A DNA stretch of 64,000 nucleotides from Hymenobacter wooponensis (GCF_004745865.1 NZ_SRKZ01000001.1:496001-560000), one strand, 5' to 3'; counted from the first letter of the stretch, positions 35,101 through 43,047 are shown. The notes: generated from the letters alone by a model not told the origin. Translations and numbers: made by a program.

Positions 35101-35184
35101 CACAACGTGCTGCGGGTGCTGTGCCAGCGCCTACGCCTGCAGAATGAACACCTAAAGCAGCTCTCCGAACCTCACCCTGCTTAG
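32113..35184 (+). CDS. Nucleotide-transporter-like membrane domain + HEAT repeats + cyclic-nucleotide-binding domain
   Basis: 1023 aa. About 1-430 is a polytopic membrane domain (about 11-12 helices) that looks like the ATP/ADP-translocase (Npt/TLC) branch of the MFS: METWQHFLGIRSREVKSVWL at the start, LGIGTVLVYVAATVLLLEHE, and LFSVISSGDLPAKALGALLA. About 500-860 is Leu/Ala-rich helical-pair sequence with HEAT-like periodicity (SEAPLFQNLMQKEM, LRRLAAICAHLATPASRRVL). About 885-1010 is a cNMP-binding domain: FQDGDCIFSKGDIGTSLYII and the phosphate-binding cassette FGELALLDAEPRSAAAV with Glu956 and Arg965. Proteins of this three-part form occur in Cytophagales and other bacteria, with unknown cargo. 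It is followed, convergently, by the cyclase gene, which makes cAMP control likely. Confidence 0.88.
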   Translation: METWQHFLGIRSREVKSVWLFFLHNFLLGIGTVLVYVAATVLLLEHEPARNLPLAYGLSALAMIGAGKLYAYFEHRLALTSLAVRTLLVVVGFAGLMGVLLMGGRTVGTAIALMVVYRLIYLLTHLEFWGVSAVVFNVRQGRRLFSVISSGDLPAKALGALLAIFVHAQTDLRMLVLLALVAYLGALLVQYLTFSTHVVEARPVPPRPHQKVHSPLLRRLLGSNPLLLTMGLSALAITAVATGVEYLFFIQVKAKLLDQSSLLTYLGSVLACSYLLATLGKLLLTRHGLDALGLPRTLLLLPVLTLGGLALLGGLQLTQFGPGSYLVYLCGLYLGLEVMRRAVFEPVFLVLFQPLAPQQRLRGHTLVKSFYEPLGMGLTGLLLSALPESPALGKGLLFLWMALLLLGAIVMLRRTHGHYLAVLQTVLARRFPATVDAGAAPATSWLTTDLLRVREELDSREAQLASEPGFEEAATSAGLGTEARPLTSQSELHHPDLVVRQTAIWNRLSVDPGHAPALASLLDLATADEPQARRAALMLIQFLPAAQQVTLIHTCLRSTDPALMKAAIEAVPQAPTPEVIKLLIALVKEKALRKSAAEGLMRLGAAALPTLEKTLHHEKDYAMLRRLAAICAHLATPASRRVLVTLAQQAHLRRRSAALQALSSFPAVQAEAPLFQNLMQKEMRLAQQLLHGMLGANVELRTCLRYELIKVQQRLFSLLLQLYDRQPILDAQRSIARTSHERQANALEMLENLVPRPLYQGLQALVDVGRLTKKVQVFDGLLGPIPPESIVATILERGDEVFSPWTISVALRQWQPTPATVSWLQTYLNAPNSLVRESAEDVLQLLPARYPAVYEHWTVLYPSSEALNSPPLPLTHVSTIDRLLLLKNTALFAETVENVLSNIVPIMQEMKFQDGDCIFSKGDIGTSLYIIYDGEVSIMNEEHHLATFRTGDFFGELALLDAEPRSAAAVARGEVTAFRLDQEDFYDVMEECSEVLHNVLRVLCQRLRLQNEHLKQLSEPHPA

Positions 35185-35273
35185 CAGGCAGCTAGGCCAC
35201 CTGATGCCAGTAAACAGCCAACTAAAGTCCCTCATGTCTTGCCCAGCTCGCCATGAGGGGCTAGATAGTTGCG

Positions 35274-36320
35274 CTAGGCCAGTACTTCGTAGGTTACCAC
35301 GGGCTGGGCCTTGTTCTTGAGCGTAATTTCTTTGAGCAACCGGCATTGGAATGATTCTTTCACCCGCTGATAGGTAGCCTCGGTGATGAGAATTTGGCCG
35401 GGCTGAGCGGCGGCTTGCAGGCGCTGTCCCAGGTTCACGGCGTCGCCGATGACGGTGTAGTCGAGGCGCTTGAGGGAGGCCGAGCCAATGTTGCCCGACA
35501 CCATTTCGCCGGTGCTGATGCCAATAGCCACATCCGGCAAGTACTCTAGGCCATTAAGCGACACGTTGCAGGTAGTTTGCAGCAAACTACGCACTGAAAG
35601 CGCGGCGTCAATGGCACGGTCGAGGTGGTAGTCGCCCCGGAATACGGCCATTACGGCGTCGCCCATGAATTTGTCTACGTAGCCGCCCTGCGTGATTATC
35701 TCCTTCACCATCTGGTCGAAGTAAGAGTTCAGCAGGCTTACCAGTTCCTCAGCGGGGAGCTTTTCGGCCAGGGCCGTGAAGCCGCAGATGTCGATGAAAA
35801 CGACGGTAGCCTCCACAGTTTCGCTGGCCATGAGCTTGTTCTCAAAGCCGGGCCGGCCCATGAAGTTGAGCACCGTCTCGTCCACGTACATCTTCAGAAT
35901 GTTGTTTTCCTGAATGGCCCGCAAGGTTTCGCGCACTTGCAGCACGTGCGCGGCCGTCTTCTCAATAGTTACCTCCAGATCTTGAAAATCTACGGGCTTG
36001 CACACGAAGTCAAAGGCTCCGCGGTTCATGGCCGTCCGGATGTTTACCATATCAGTGTAGGCCGATACCATTACCACCTTGAGCACGGGGTTCAGGTCGC
36101 GGATCTGCGTGAGCAAGGTCAGGCCATCCATCACCGGCATCTTGATGTCGCTCAGCACAATGTCGGTGTCGGGGTACTGGGCCAGGCACTCCAGCGCCTC
36201 CTGCCCGTTGTGCGCGAACTTGAACTCGTAGGCCCCCTCCCGAATTTTACGGCGGAATTTCTGCTTGATCAGCAGCTGCAGGTCGGCCTCATCATCCACT
36301 ACCAAGATCTTGGTTTTCAT
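35274..36320 (-). CDS. Response regulator with class III adenylate/guanylate cyclase output
   Basis: 348 aa from the ATG at 36320 (MKTKILVVDDEADLQLL). The receiver has Asp58 (VLSDIKMPVMDG) and Lys in VCKPVDFQ. After a helical linker (about 125-160) comes a class III cyclase: metal Asp177 in VFIDICGFTALAEKLP, Lys217 and Asp221 in YVDKFMGDAVMAVF, and Thr289, Asn296 and Arg300 in DYTVIGDAVNLGQRL. Lys217 with the Thr-type partner is the ATP-selecting pattern, so an adenylate cyclase is favoured. It is the last gene of a kinase-receiver-cyclase operon, 10 bp after the receiver gene. An upstream start would overlap that gene and was rejected. It converges with the cNMP-binding transporter gene. Confidence 0.93.
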   Translation of the reverse strand: MKTKILVVDDEADLQLLIKQKFRRKIREGAYEFKFAHNGQEALECLAQYPDTDIVLSDIKMPVMDGLTLLTQIRDLNPVLKVVMVSAYTDMVNIRTAMNRGAFDFVCKPVDFQDLEVTIEKTAAHVLQVRETLRAIQENNILKMYVDETVLNFMGRPGFENKLMASETVEATVVFIDICGFTALAEKLPAEELVSLLNSYFDQMVKEIITQGGYVDKFMGDAVMAVFRGDYHLDRAIDAALSVRSLLQTTCNVSLNGLEYLPDVAIGISTGEMVSGNIGSASLKRLDYTVIGDAVNLGQRLQAAAQPGQILITEATYQRVKESFQCRLLKEITLKNKAQPVVTYEVLA

Positions 36321-36330
36321 ACTGGTGGCG

Positions 36331-36717
36331 TTAGTGTTCGTGTTGGTTGAGGGGCAGCAGCATTTGCCGCAGGGCCGCAAAGTCAAGGGGCTTGGTCAGG
36401 AAATCGTTGGCCCCAAGCTGCCTGGCTTTCTGCTGGCTGTTGTCGTCACCGTAGGCGGTTATCATCATCACCTGAGGCGGCGGCTCAGGGTGCTCCTGCT
36501 TGATGCACCGCAGCAGCTCTAGGCCACTCATGCCGGGCATGTTGATGTCGGACAAGATCAGCACCACCTCCGGGCTGTGCCCGCGCAAATAAGTCAGAGC
36601 CTCCTCTCCCGAGAAGGCGAAGGAAAACGAGAACAGCCCCTCGCGGATTTCGCGGCGGAAGCGCTGCTCGAACAGCAGCTGCACGTCGGCCTCATCATCA
36701 ACTACTAGAATTTTCAT
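36331..36717 (-). CDS. Stand-alone receiver (CheY-like) protein
   Basis: 128 aa. MKILVVDDEADVQLLFEQRF with the acid pair, Asp57 in LILSDINMPGMSG and Lys in FLTKPLDF. It has no output domain. The first 70 residues closely match the receiver of the downstream cyclase (FRRxIREG, FAxxGxEAL), so the two arose by duplication. Its start overlaps the end of the kinase gene by 20 bp, a sign of tight coupling. It may be a phosphate sink or a shuttle to the cyclase. Confidence 0.92.
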   Translation of the reverse strand: MKILVVDDEADVQLLFEQRFRREIREGLFSFSFAFSGEEALTYLRGHSPEVVLILSDINMPGMSGLELLRCIKQEHPEPPPQVMMITAYGDDNSQQKARQLGANDFLTKPLDFAALRQMLLPLNQHEH

Positions 36718-38914
36718 CGGAAGAAAGTTGTGCCGGTACCTCGCCCTCCTGGCCTACCGGCAGGCTTACAATGAATTTGGTGTACTGCCCCTCCTGGGTG
36801 TCAACGCGCAAGGTGCCGCGGTGAATTTTCGTGATGATATCGTAGCTCAACGACAGGCCTAGGCCAGTGCCCTCGCCGGCAGGTTTGGTAGTGAAAAAGG
36901 GCTGGTAGATTTTATCCACCACGCTGGCCGGAATGCCCGTGCCGTTGTCGCGCACGGTTACCTGCACGGTGTCGTCGGTGCGCTGCGTCCGGACCCGCAC
37001 CTCGGGCAGGTAGCCTTGCTCCCCTTGCTGCTGACGCTTGTGCACGGCATAGAAAGCATTGTTAAACAGGTTCAGGAGCACGCGCCCAATATCCTGCGGC
37101 ACCACCTCAATGAGCCCCAAGCCAGGTTCAAAATCCGTAAGGAGCGCGGCGCTAAAGCGAGGGTCCTTGGCCCGGAGGCCGTGGTAGGCCAGGTGCAGGT
37201 ATTCGTCGCAGAGGGCGTTGAGGTTGGTGGGTTGCCGCTGGCCGGTGCTGGCGCGGGAGTGCTCCAGCATGCCCCGCACAATGGCATCGGCCCGGTGCCC
37301 ATGAGTATGAATCTTATCGAGGGTTAGGGCAAGCTCCCCCAGCAGCTCGTGGGCGTAATCATGGTCGGGGGCAGGCAGCCCCTGCAAGGGGCCTTCCCGG
37401 AGCTCGGCCAGCAGTTCAATGGCCACATCGGCGAAGTTGTTGACGAAGTTGAGCGGGTTCTGGATTTCGTGGGCAATGCCGGCCGTGAGTTCTCCCAACG
37501 AGGCCATTTTCTCGCTCTGCACCAGCTGGTCTTGGGTGGTTTGCAGGTGGTAGAGGGTGCGCTGCAAAGCTGCGGTGCGCTGTTGCACCTGCCGTTCAAG
37601 GGTTTCGTTTTGCTGCGCCAGCAGCACTTGCTTCTCCCGCTGCTGGGTCAGGGTTTGCTCCGACAGCAGCCGCACCTGGTTGAGCTTTATCTTCAGCAGC
37701 CGGCTATCGAGGGCAAACTGCCGGGCCAGAAACAGCGAGATAGCCAGCACTGGGCTCAGGAAGGCCGGAAACGTGAGCAGCGTATGCACCGGCACCGATA
37801 GCACTTGAGCCTGCAGCACCGGCTGGTTGAAGCGAGCCAGAAACGCGAATACAACCAGCAGTACCAGGGCAATGGCGAAGCCCGCAGCAATAATGCCCAC
37901 GCCCCGGCGGGTTTGGCGCATGGCCCCCACCGTAAGGCGCAGCTGCTCCGCCGAAACCAGCACCATAAACGCCACGGTGGGGTACCAGCTCAGCTCATGG
38001 CCATACAGCAATAGGCCTAGACTAACCCCATTTACCGCCCACAGGCCATAATACACGGCGGTGCGGCGCACACCAAACAAACAGTACAAGGCGTGCACCG
38101 CCAGCACTCCACCTGTCTGCAGAGCCACATACGACAAGACATCGAGCCCCAGACGAACCTTCAAGCGGTGGACTTCGTCGAGGAAGCCCGTGCAGCAGAA
38201 GCTGATGGCCACGGCCAGCGTGTAGAGCGTGAAGTACAGGTTGGCCCGCTGGGCGGGGTTGTAAAGAAAAAAGGCCAGATGCAGCATGCTCAGCAGCAGA
38301 AACAGGCCAAACAACAGCATGTCGGAGGTTTTATAGGTGGCCTCACGCTGGTCCTGCTCCACTACCTGGCTCAGCCCATCTAAGTGCGCCTGAAAGAACA
38401 TGGGCACGAAAAAGTCGCTAAACTGCTGGAAGCCCGGCCACAGCGCGTAGCGCACGGCCAGCACTTGCTCAGGCTGCTCGTTCAGGGTTAGTTCAATGGG
38501 CTCCCCATTGGGCCAGAACGGCTGCACGTTTGCGGGCTGCGCACTAAGAGAGCCATAGCGCTGCAGCAGCTGCCCATTAAAGTACACCTCCGAGGCCGCG
38601 TATTGATACACCCGTAGCGCCAGGGCCTGGCGGCGCAACTGAGGAGCCACCCGAAAGCGCAGGCGTAACCAGCCCGTGGGCGCCAGCTGCGGCAACTGGC
38701 GCAGGCATAACGTGGGGTTGATGGCTTGCCAGCCTTGGTCGTTAACCTGCGGTGTGGCCCAGGCGCGGTTGTCGCCAGGGTGGTACTTCCAGCCACTGCT
38801 GAGTAGGAGGCCATCGGGCGGCATTTGCTCGAACGTCACAACAGCCTCGGGCCCAGCCTGAGCCAACGCCACCCGCACTAACAGGGCCAACAACAGCAAA
38901 GTATAGGCTTTCAT
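36698..38914 (-). CDS. 7TM-DISM hybrid-sensor histidine kinase (sibling 2)
   Basis: 738 aa. A signal peptide (MKAYTLLLLALLVRVALAQA) is followed by a beta-rich extracellular domain (about 25-190; 7TMR-DISMED2-like: WLRLRFRVAPQLRRQAL, VYFNGQLLQRYGS), then seven membrane helices (about 200-395), a coiled coil (KQVLLAQQNETLERQVQQRT), HisKA with His482 in [20 protein letters not shown], and a HATPase with N-box [16 protein letters not shown] and G2 [19 protein letters not shown]. 7TM-DISM proteins sense carbohydrate-like or other ligands outside the cell. It heads the operon with a receiver and receiver-cyclase, so it is the likely input. Downstream genes overlap or are spaced 10 bp. Confidence 0.92.
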   Translation of the reverse strand: MKAYTLLLLALLVRVALAQAGPEAVVTFEQMPPDGLLLSSGWKYHPGDNRAWATPQVNDQGWQAINPTLCLRQLPQLAPTGWLRLRFRVAPQLRRQALALRVYQYAASEVYFNGQLLQRYGSLSAQPANVQPFWPNGEPIELTLNEQPEQVLAVRYALWPGFQQFSDFFVPMFFQAHLDGLSQVVEQDQREATYKTSDMLLFGLFLLLSMLHLAFFLYNPAQRANLYFTLYTLAVAISFCCTGFLDEVHRLKVRLGLDVLSYVALQTGGVLAVHALYCLFGVRRTAVYYGLWAVNGVSLGLLLYGHELSWYPTVAFMVLVSAEQLRLTVGAMRQTRRGVGIIAAGFAIALVLLVVFAFLARFNQPVLQAQVLSVPVHTLLTFPAFLSPVLAISLFLARQFALDSRLLKIKLNQVRLLSEQTLTQQREKQVLLAQQNETLERQVQQRTAALQRTLYHLQTTQDQLVQSEKMASLGELTAGIAHEIQNPLNFVNNFADVAIELLAELREGPLQGLPAPDHDYAHELLGELALTLDKIHTHGHRADAIVRGMLEHSRASTGQRQPTNLNALCDEYLHLAYHGLRAKDPRFSAALLTDFEPGLGLIEVVPQDIGRVLLNLFNNAFYAVHKRQQQGEQGYLPEVRVRTQRTDDTVQVTVRDNGTGIPASVVDKIYQPFFTTKPAGEGTGLGLSLSYDIITKIHRGTLRVDTQEGQYTKFIVSLPVGQEGEVPAQLSSDENSSS

Positions 38915-39183
38915 CGGCAGGTAGTGACTGAAGTTCAGTCAGAAAGCGGCGCGGTTGGGGAAGGATAGCAGCTACCACCACATGGCATAGCCGCTACAAG
39001 CCTGACCTCAGAAGGAACCAGGTACACCAATGCATTTGATGTATAAATATACTATTATTATATATGATTTTACTCTCCTAGATACATCAGCACCTTATCT
39101 TTCTCCCGCCTATTTTTTGCCCGTATCAGGTAGTAGATATTCACCGCCACCGTGGTAGTAGCTGCGGTTGTAAGCGTCAGGAT

Positions 39184-40656
39184 ATGCCCGCAATAGCTTC
39201 TTCCCGCCCAAAACGTGTTTCACAGCCTATGCTAGGCCACTTCACGCGGCTGGTGGCGATGCTGTGGCGCAAAGCCATTAACTTAGGAGCACTGCCAACC
39301 CTCACGGTATGGCAGCTTAAGCGCGTGCACCTGCTCAACGGCATCTGCTGGATTACCCTGGGCATTTATGCTGGCTATGTGCTGGTCTTTTTCAACTCTC
39401 CCGATTGGCTCACGTTCCGGATTTGCCTGGGCGGACTTCTGCTACACTTGCCGCCCCTGGTCCTCAACTACTACCACCGGTACGATGCCTCGGCGTACTA
39501 CAACATCCTGAGCGTTACGCTGCTGTGCTCTTTAATTGCTATAGCCCGCCGCTACGATGGGGTAGAGTATTTCCTGATTACCAACAGCATTGTGGGTATG
39601 CTCTTCTTCCGCACGTTCTGGAAGTTGGCGTTGCTGTTTCTCCTGAATTTGGGCGCCTACTTTGGGGTGCGCCACGCCATGCAGACCGTTAACCTGCACC
39701 TGTACGTGCCCGATGGGCTCTACTTCTACAATGTAAATGTGGTGCTGTTTTTCTTGACGCTGTTTCTGGTGGTGTACTACTTCCGCATAGAGAACTTCCG
39801 GCAAGAAATGCTGCTGACCCACCAGAATGAAACGCTGGCGCAGTCATTAGAACACCTGCAGGCTACGCAGGCTCAGTTGGTGCAGCAAGAGAAGCTGGCC
39901 TCGCTGGGGGCACTCACGGCGGGCATCGCGCACGAAATTCAAAACCCGCTCAACTTCGTCAACAACTTTTCGGAGGTAGGGCTGGAGTTGGTAGCAGAGC
40001 TGCGCGAAACACTAGCCCAGGAAAACCTATCGGCAGACGACCGCGCGGCGGCTTTGCTAGTGCTGCAAGATCTGGCGCAAAGTCAGCAGAAAGTACATGA
40101 GCATGCCCACCGCGCCGGTAACATTGTGCAGGCTATGCTCCAACACTCCCGCGCCAGCACCGGCCAGCGGCAACCTACCAACCTCAACGCCCTCTGCGAC
40201 GAATACCTGCGCCTGGCCTACCACGGCCTCCGGGCCAAAGACCCCAGCTTCAACGCCACCCTCACCACTGATTTTGCCCTGCAGCTGGGAGAGGTAAACA
40301 TTGTGCCGCAGGATATTGGGCGGGTGCTTCTGAATCTGTTTAACAATGCCTTCTATGCCGTGCAGCAGAAAGCGGCACTCCTGCCGGCGGGCACCTACCG
40401 CCCCACCCTTGCGGTGAGTACCCGCCGCGCAGGCTCCGAGGTATTGGTGCAGGTGCGCGACAATGGCACGGGCATTCCGGCCGCCGTGCTCGACCAGATT
40501 TTCCATCCTTTCTTCACCACCAAGCCCCCCGGCGAAGGCACAGGCCTAGGCCTCTCCTTAAGCTACGATATCATCACCAAAGGGCATGGCGGCAGGCTCA
40601 CGGTGCAGTCAGAGGCGGGCCAATACTGTGAGTTCACGGTGCATTTGCCGGGCTAG
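39184..40656 (+). CDS. Sensor histidine kinase with multi-span membrane domain (sibling 3)
   Basis: 490 aa. A cytoplasmic head, then about six membrane helices ([85 protein letters not shown]), a coiled coil, HisKA His250 in [20 protein letters not shown], and a HATPase with [20 protein letters not shown]. It is divergent from the sibling 2 operon, sharing its upstream region. It probably shares target receivers with the siblings. The membrane part is similar in size and helix pattern to the separate 28737 protein, so the pair 28737/29626 may be a split version. Confidence 0.9.
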   Translation: MPAIASSRPKRVSQPMLGHFTRLVAMLWRKAINLGALPTLTVWQLKRVHLLNGICWITLGIYAGYVLVFFNSPDWLTFRICLGGLLLHLPPLVLNYYHRYDASAYYNILSVTLLCSLIAIARRYDGVEYFLITNSIVGMLFFRTFWKLALLFLLNLGAYFGVRHAMQTVNLHLYVPDGLYFYNVNVVLFFLTLFLVVYYFRIENFRQEMLLTHQNETLAQSLEHLQATQAQLVQQEKLASLGALTAGIAHEIQNPLNFVNNFSEVGLELVAELRETLAQENLSADDRAAALLVLQDLAQSQQKVHEHAHRAGNIVQAMLQHSRASTGQRQPTNLNALCDEYLRLAYHGLRAKDPSFNATLTTDFALQLGEVNIVPQDIGRVLLNLFNNAFYAVQQKAALLPAGTYRPTLAVSTRRAGSEVLVQVRDNGTGIPAAVLDQIFHPFFTTKPPGEGTGLGLSLSYDIITKGHGGRLTVQSEAGQYCEFTVHLPG

Positions 40657-40780
40657 TGGCCGGTGCCGGGAACTTCATGCGGCATTCATGGAGAGCGTGG
40701 AATTTAGGTATGCCTTATGGGTGGCCCAGCAACGGGCTCCGGCCAGGCATTCCGTCATTTCCACTTTACCTTTCTACATC

Positions 40781-41017
40781 ATGAAAAAGTTTCTGTTTTC
40801 GGCAGCTCTGGCTGCCTGTGTGTTAGGCACCATTGGCACAGCCGCCGCTCAGACTGAAATGCCGGCCAAAGTGAAAGCTAAAGACAACAAAGTGAAGACC
40901 CACGACCTGGATGGGCAGAAAACGAAAGTAGCGGCCAAAAAAGATGGCTTGAAAGCCAAAAGCCACGGCGCAGAGGGCAAAATGAAGGCGAAAGGCACCG
41001 CCACTGATACCCAGTAA
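40781..41017 (+). CDS. Small secreted Lys-rich protein
   Basis: 78 aa from the ATG at 40781 (MKKFLFSAALAACVLGTIGT); earlier in-frame codons were rejected because this start gives a complete signal peptide ending at AAAQ. The mature 54 residues are mostly Lys, Ala, Asp, Gly with repeats like KVKAKDNKVKTHD and LKAKSHGAEGKMKAK. No fold is predicted. It resembles the N-terminal part of the fasciclin protein downstream, so may bind the same surface. Terminator follows. Confidence 0.75.
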   Translation: MKKFLFSAALAACVLGTIGTAAAQTEMPAKVKAKDNKVKTHDLDGQKTKVAAKKDGLKAKSHGAEGKMKAKGTATDTQ

Positions 41018-41035
41018 CCTCCTCGCCTACTTAGT

Positions 41036-41067
41036 AAAAGCTCTAGCCCACCAGCTAGAGCTTTTTT
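41036..41067 (+). terminator. Intrinsic terminator after the Lys-rich gene
   Basis: AAAAGCTCTAG pairs with CTAGAGCTTTTT over a short loop with a T-run. Confidence 0.85.
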
Positions 41068-41213
41068 GTGCCAGGTAAAATGATTTTGCAAGGGTTTTGA
41101 AGCAGCCCGCTTTCGATGTGCCTACTGCCTATATAGCCGTAAGCTCATCTTTTGCGTATAGGCTCGGCAACGGCGTAACATAGTGAAACGCCCACCCCTA
41201 CCCTCTCTTACTC

Positions 41214-41948
41214 ATGAAAAAGCACTTGCTCTCTACCCTGGCCCTGGCGGCCATTCTTACGGCCGGCACTGCCACCTCTGCGCTGGCCCAAACCAAGTCG
41301 AAGTCTGACAGCGACAAAACAAAAGTCAAAGAAGACGGCGCAACGGTAAAAACCAAAGTAGCCGACGACGGCAAAGTGAAAGTAAAAGGTAAGTCGGATG
41401 ACGGCGCCAAGCTGAAAGCCACTACCAAGCCCCGTGAGGGCGCCGATATGAAGAACATGAAAATGTCTTCGGCCTCAGCTAGCAACGGTGTAATGGTGGG
41501 CGGCGCCATGATGACGCCCGATAAGGACATTGTAGATAATGCCGTTAACTCCACTGAGCATACCACGCTGGTAGGTGCCGTAAAGGCTGCTGGCTTGGTA
41601 GAAACCTTGAAAGGTGCTGGTCCTTTCACCGTATTTGCGCCCACCAACGCCGCTTTCAGCAAGCTGCCCGCCGGAACGGCAGAAGCACTGATGATGCCCG
41701 AAAACAAGCAGAAGCTTACCACCATCCTCACCTACCACGTAGTACCCGGCCGTCTGCTGGCCTCTGACCTGAAGGATGGCCAAACACTGACCACCGTAGA
41801 AGGCGAAACCCTGATGGTGCACCGCAGCGGCGACACGGTAATGCTGCACGATGCCAAAGGCGGTATGGCCAACGTAACTATCCCCAACGTAGTGTCGAAA
41901 AACGGCGTGACGCACGTAATTGACACAGTGCTGATGCCCACCAAGTAA
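41214..41948 (+). CDS. Fasciclin-domain surface protein with Lys/Asp-rich N-terminal segment
   Basis: 244 aa. Signal peptide MKKHLLSTLALAAILTAGTA to ALAQ. Residues about 28-75 are charged repeats (KTKVKEDGATVKTKVADDG, KVKVKGKSDDG). A fasciclin (FAS1) domain occupies about 105-240: TTLVGAVKAAGLVETLKGAG, PFTVFAPTNAAFSKLPAGTA, TYHVVPGRLLASDLKDGQ and the end GVTHVIDTVLMPTK. FAS1 domains act in adhesion or in secreted low-complexity assemblies. The charged head is the same kind of sequence as the small protein upstream. Confidence 0.92.
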   Translation: MKKHLLSTLALAAILTAGTATSALAQTKSKSDSDKTKVKEDGATVKTKVADDGKVKVKGKSDDGAKLKATTKPREGADMKNMKMSSASASNGVMVGGAMMTPDKDIVDNAVNSTEHTTLVGAVKAAGLVETLKGAGPFTVFAPTNAAFSKLPAGTAEALMMPENKQKLTTILTYHVVPGRLLASDLKDGQTLTTVEGETLMVHRSGDTVMLHDAKGGMANVTIPNVVSKNGVTHVIDTVLMPTK

Positions 41949-41990
41949 CCTCTTGGTGCGAGGCCTGGCCTAGGCCACCCTGCCCAACAA

Positions 41991-42026
41991 AACAGCCCCG
42001 GTTTCCTTTACGGAAGCCGGGGCTGT
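41991..42026. terminator. Bidirectional terminator after the fasciclin gene
   Basis: AACAGCCCCGGTTTCC pairs with GGAAGCCGGGGCTGTT across a five-base loop. It lies between convergent genes. Confidence 0.85.
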
Positions 42027-42075
42027 TGCTGTTACTGCCTCACCAAGCAATGGGCGGGCTAGGGAAGTGCTGGCC

Positions 42076-42351
42076 CTAGGCCAGGATGTCGTCGTACTCG
42101 TGGTGCTGCTTCACGTAGCCGGCCATGAACTCGCAGCTGGTGCGCACCTTCAGGCCTTGCTCGCGGGCGTAGGTCAGGCCCGCTTTGGCTAGTGTTTCGG
42201 CGAGGCCTTTGCCCCGCAACTCCTCATCAACGTAGGTGTGGGTAAAGTCGATGGTATCGTCGAACTGGCTGTAGGCCAGCTCAGCACCGAAGCCGTTTTC
42301 GTCAATGGTAAATTCTTGGTCCTCGGGGTGATGCTGTACGTGCGCGGCCAT
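42076..42351 (-). CDS. Small GNAT-like acetyltransferase (YjdJ/COG2388 type)
   Basis: 91 aa from the ATG at 42351 (MAAHVQHHPEDQEFTIDENG). The open frame runs on upstream but that part overlaps the divergent gene on the other strand and has no family match. FTHTYVDEELRGKGLAETLA is the acetyl-CoA loop (RGKGLA). The end AREQGLKVRTSCEFMAGYVK is the family signature of this mini-GNAT. Substrate is unknown. It is divergent from the 42514 gene, so the 160-bp gap holds both promoters. It ends in TGGCCTAG. Confidence 0.88.
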   Translation of the reverse strand: MAAHVQHHPEDQEFTIDENGFGAELAYSQFDDTIDFTHTYVDEELRGKGLAETLAKAGLTYAREQGLKVRTSCEFMAGYVKQHHEYDDILA

Positions 42352-42513
42352 GTAAGTAAACGTCTGGAGAGTAAAGTACTGGCACCTACCCGGCGTTACG
42401 AAGCACAAGTGGTAGCCTTTTTCAGGGCAGTTTACGTATAGGACCTCAGACCGGCCACGGCGCCGGCACTTTTCTCCCGTTTCCCACCTCACTACTCTTA
42501 CTTTCCTTTCGTT

Positions 42514-43047
42514 ATGCAACCTACTCCTGAACATAACCAGCCCACTCCTGAACATACTTCTGCTACTGATACCCGGAGCAGCTCCGACGACCAGCAGCAA
42601 GAGAACCTTTACAGCGGGCAGGGTGCTGCTCCGGCGCCTACGGTAGGCCACGGCCACAAATCGCCAAACTACGGCGACTTCGGTCATGCCCCAGCCACTG
42701 GCACAACCGCCAGCAGCGAGCAAAGCCAGACTCAGGGCGGCCAGGCGGCCCCCTCTATTGCCTATCCTGAGCAGCGCGGCAGCGCTCCGCAAAACCTCGA
42801 CCCCTCGCTAGCCGAGGAAGTATCAGACTCTGAATATCAGGAGCAGCGCGAAGGCTGGGCTCAAGATGACCCACGCTACGGCGGCGGCACCCGCAACTGG
42901 GCCACGGCGGAGCCAGCCAACCGCAGCACCGGCCCGGCTGCCGAAGACGACGAAAAGCCAATGAACCCCAACGTAGGTAAAAACGACAACCCCGACGAGT
43001 TCAGTGCTCTACGCCCCGATGGCGGCGCCGGCATCCCCGGTAAGTAG
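42514..43047 (+). CDS. Disordered hydrophilic protein of unknown function
   Basis: 177 aa, no signal peptide, no hydrophobic segment. Composition is Gln, Ser, Thr, Pro, Gly, Asp and Glu with repeats PTPEHNQPTPEHTSATD at the start and short acidic motifs (AEEVSDSEYQEQREGWAQDD). It looks intrinsically disordered, as in stress-related hydrophilins, but that is only composition. It is 32 bp before a second hydrophilic gene and near a universal stress protein. Confidence 0.7.
   Translation: MQPTPEHNQPTPEHTSATDTRSSSDDQQQENLYSGQGAAPAPTVGHGHKSPNYGDFGHAPATGTTASSEQSQTQGGQAAPSIAYPEQRGSAPQNLDPSLAEEVSDSEYQEQREGWAQDDPRYGGGTRNWATAEPANRSTGPAAEDDEKPMNPNVGKNDNPDEFSALRPDGGAGIPGK

Noticed and set aside
35152..35346. 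64-codon minus-strand frame between the transporter and cyclase genes
   Set aside because: It is in the overlap of two confident genes and has no domain.
42352..42792. Long minus-strand extension upstream of the mini-GNAT gene
   Set aside because: It overlaps the divergent plus-strand gene at 42514 and has no domain; the GNAT family starts at 42351.
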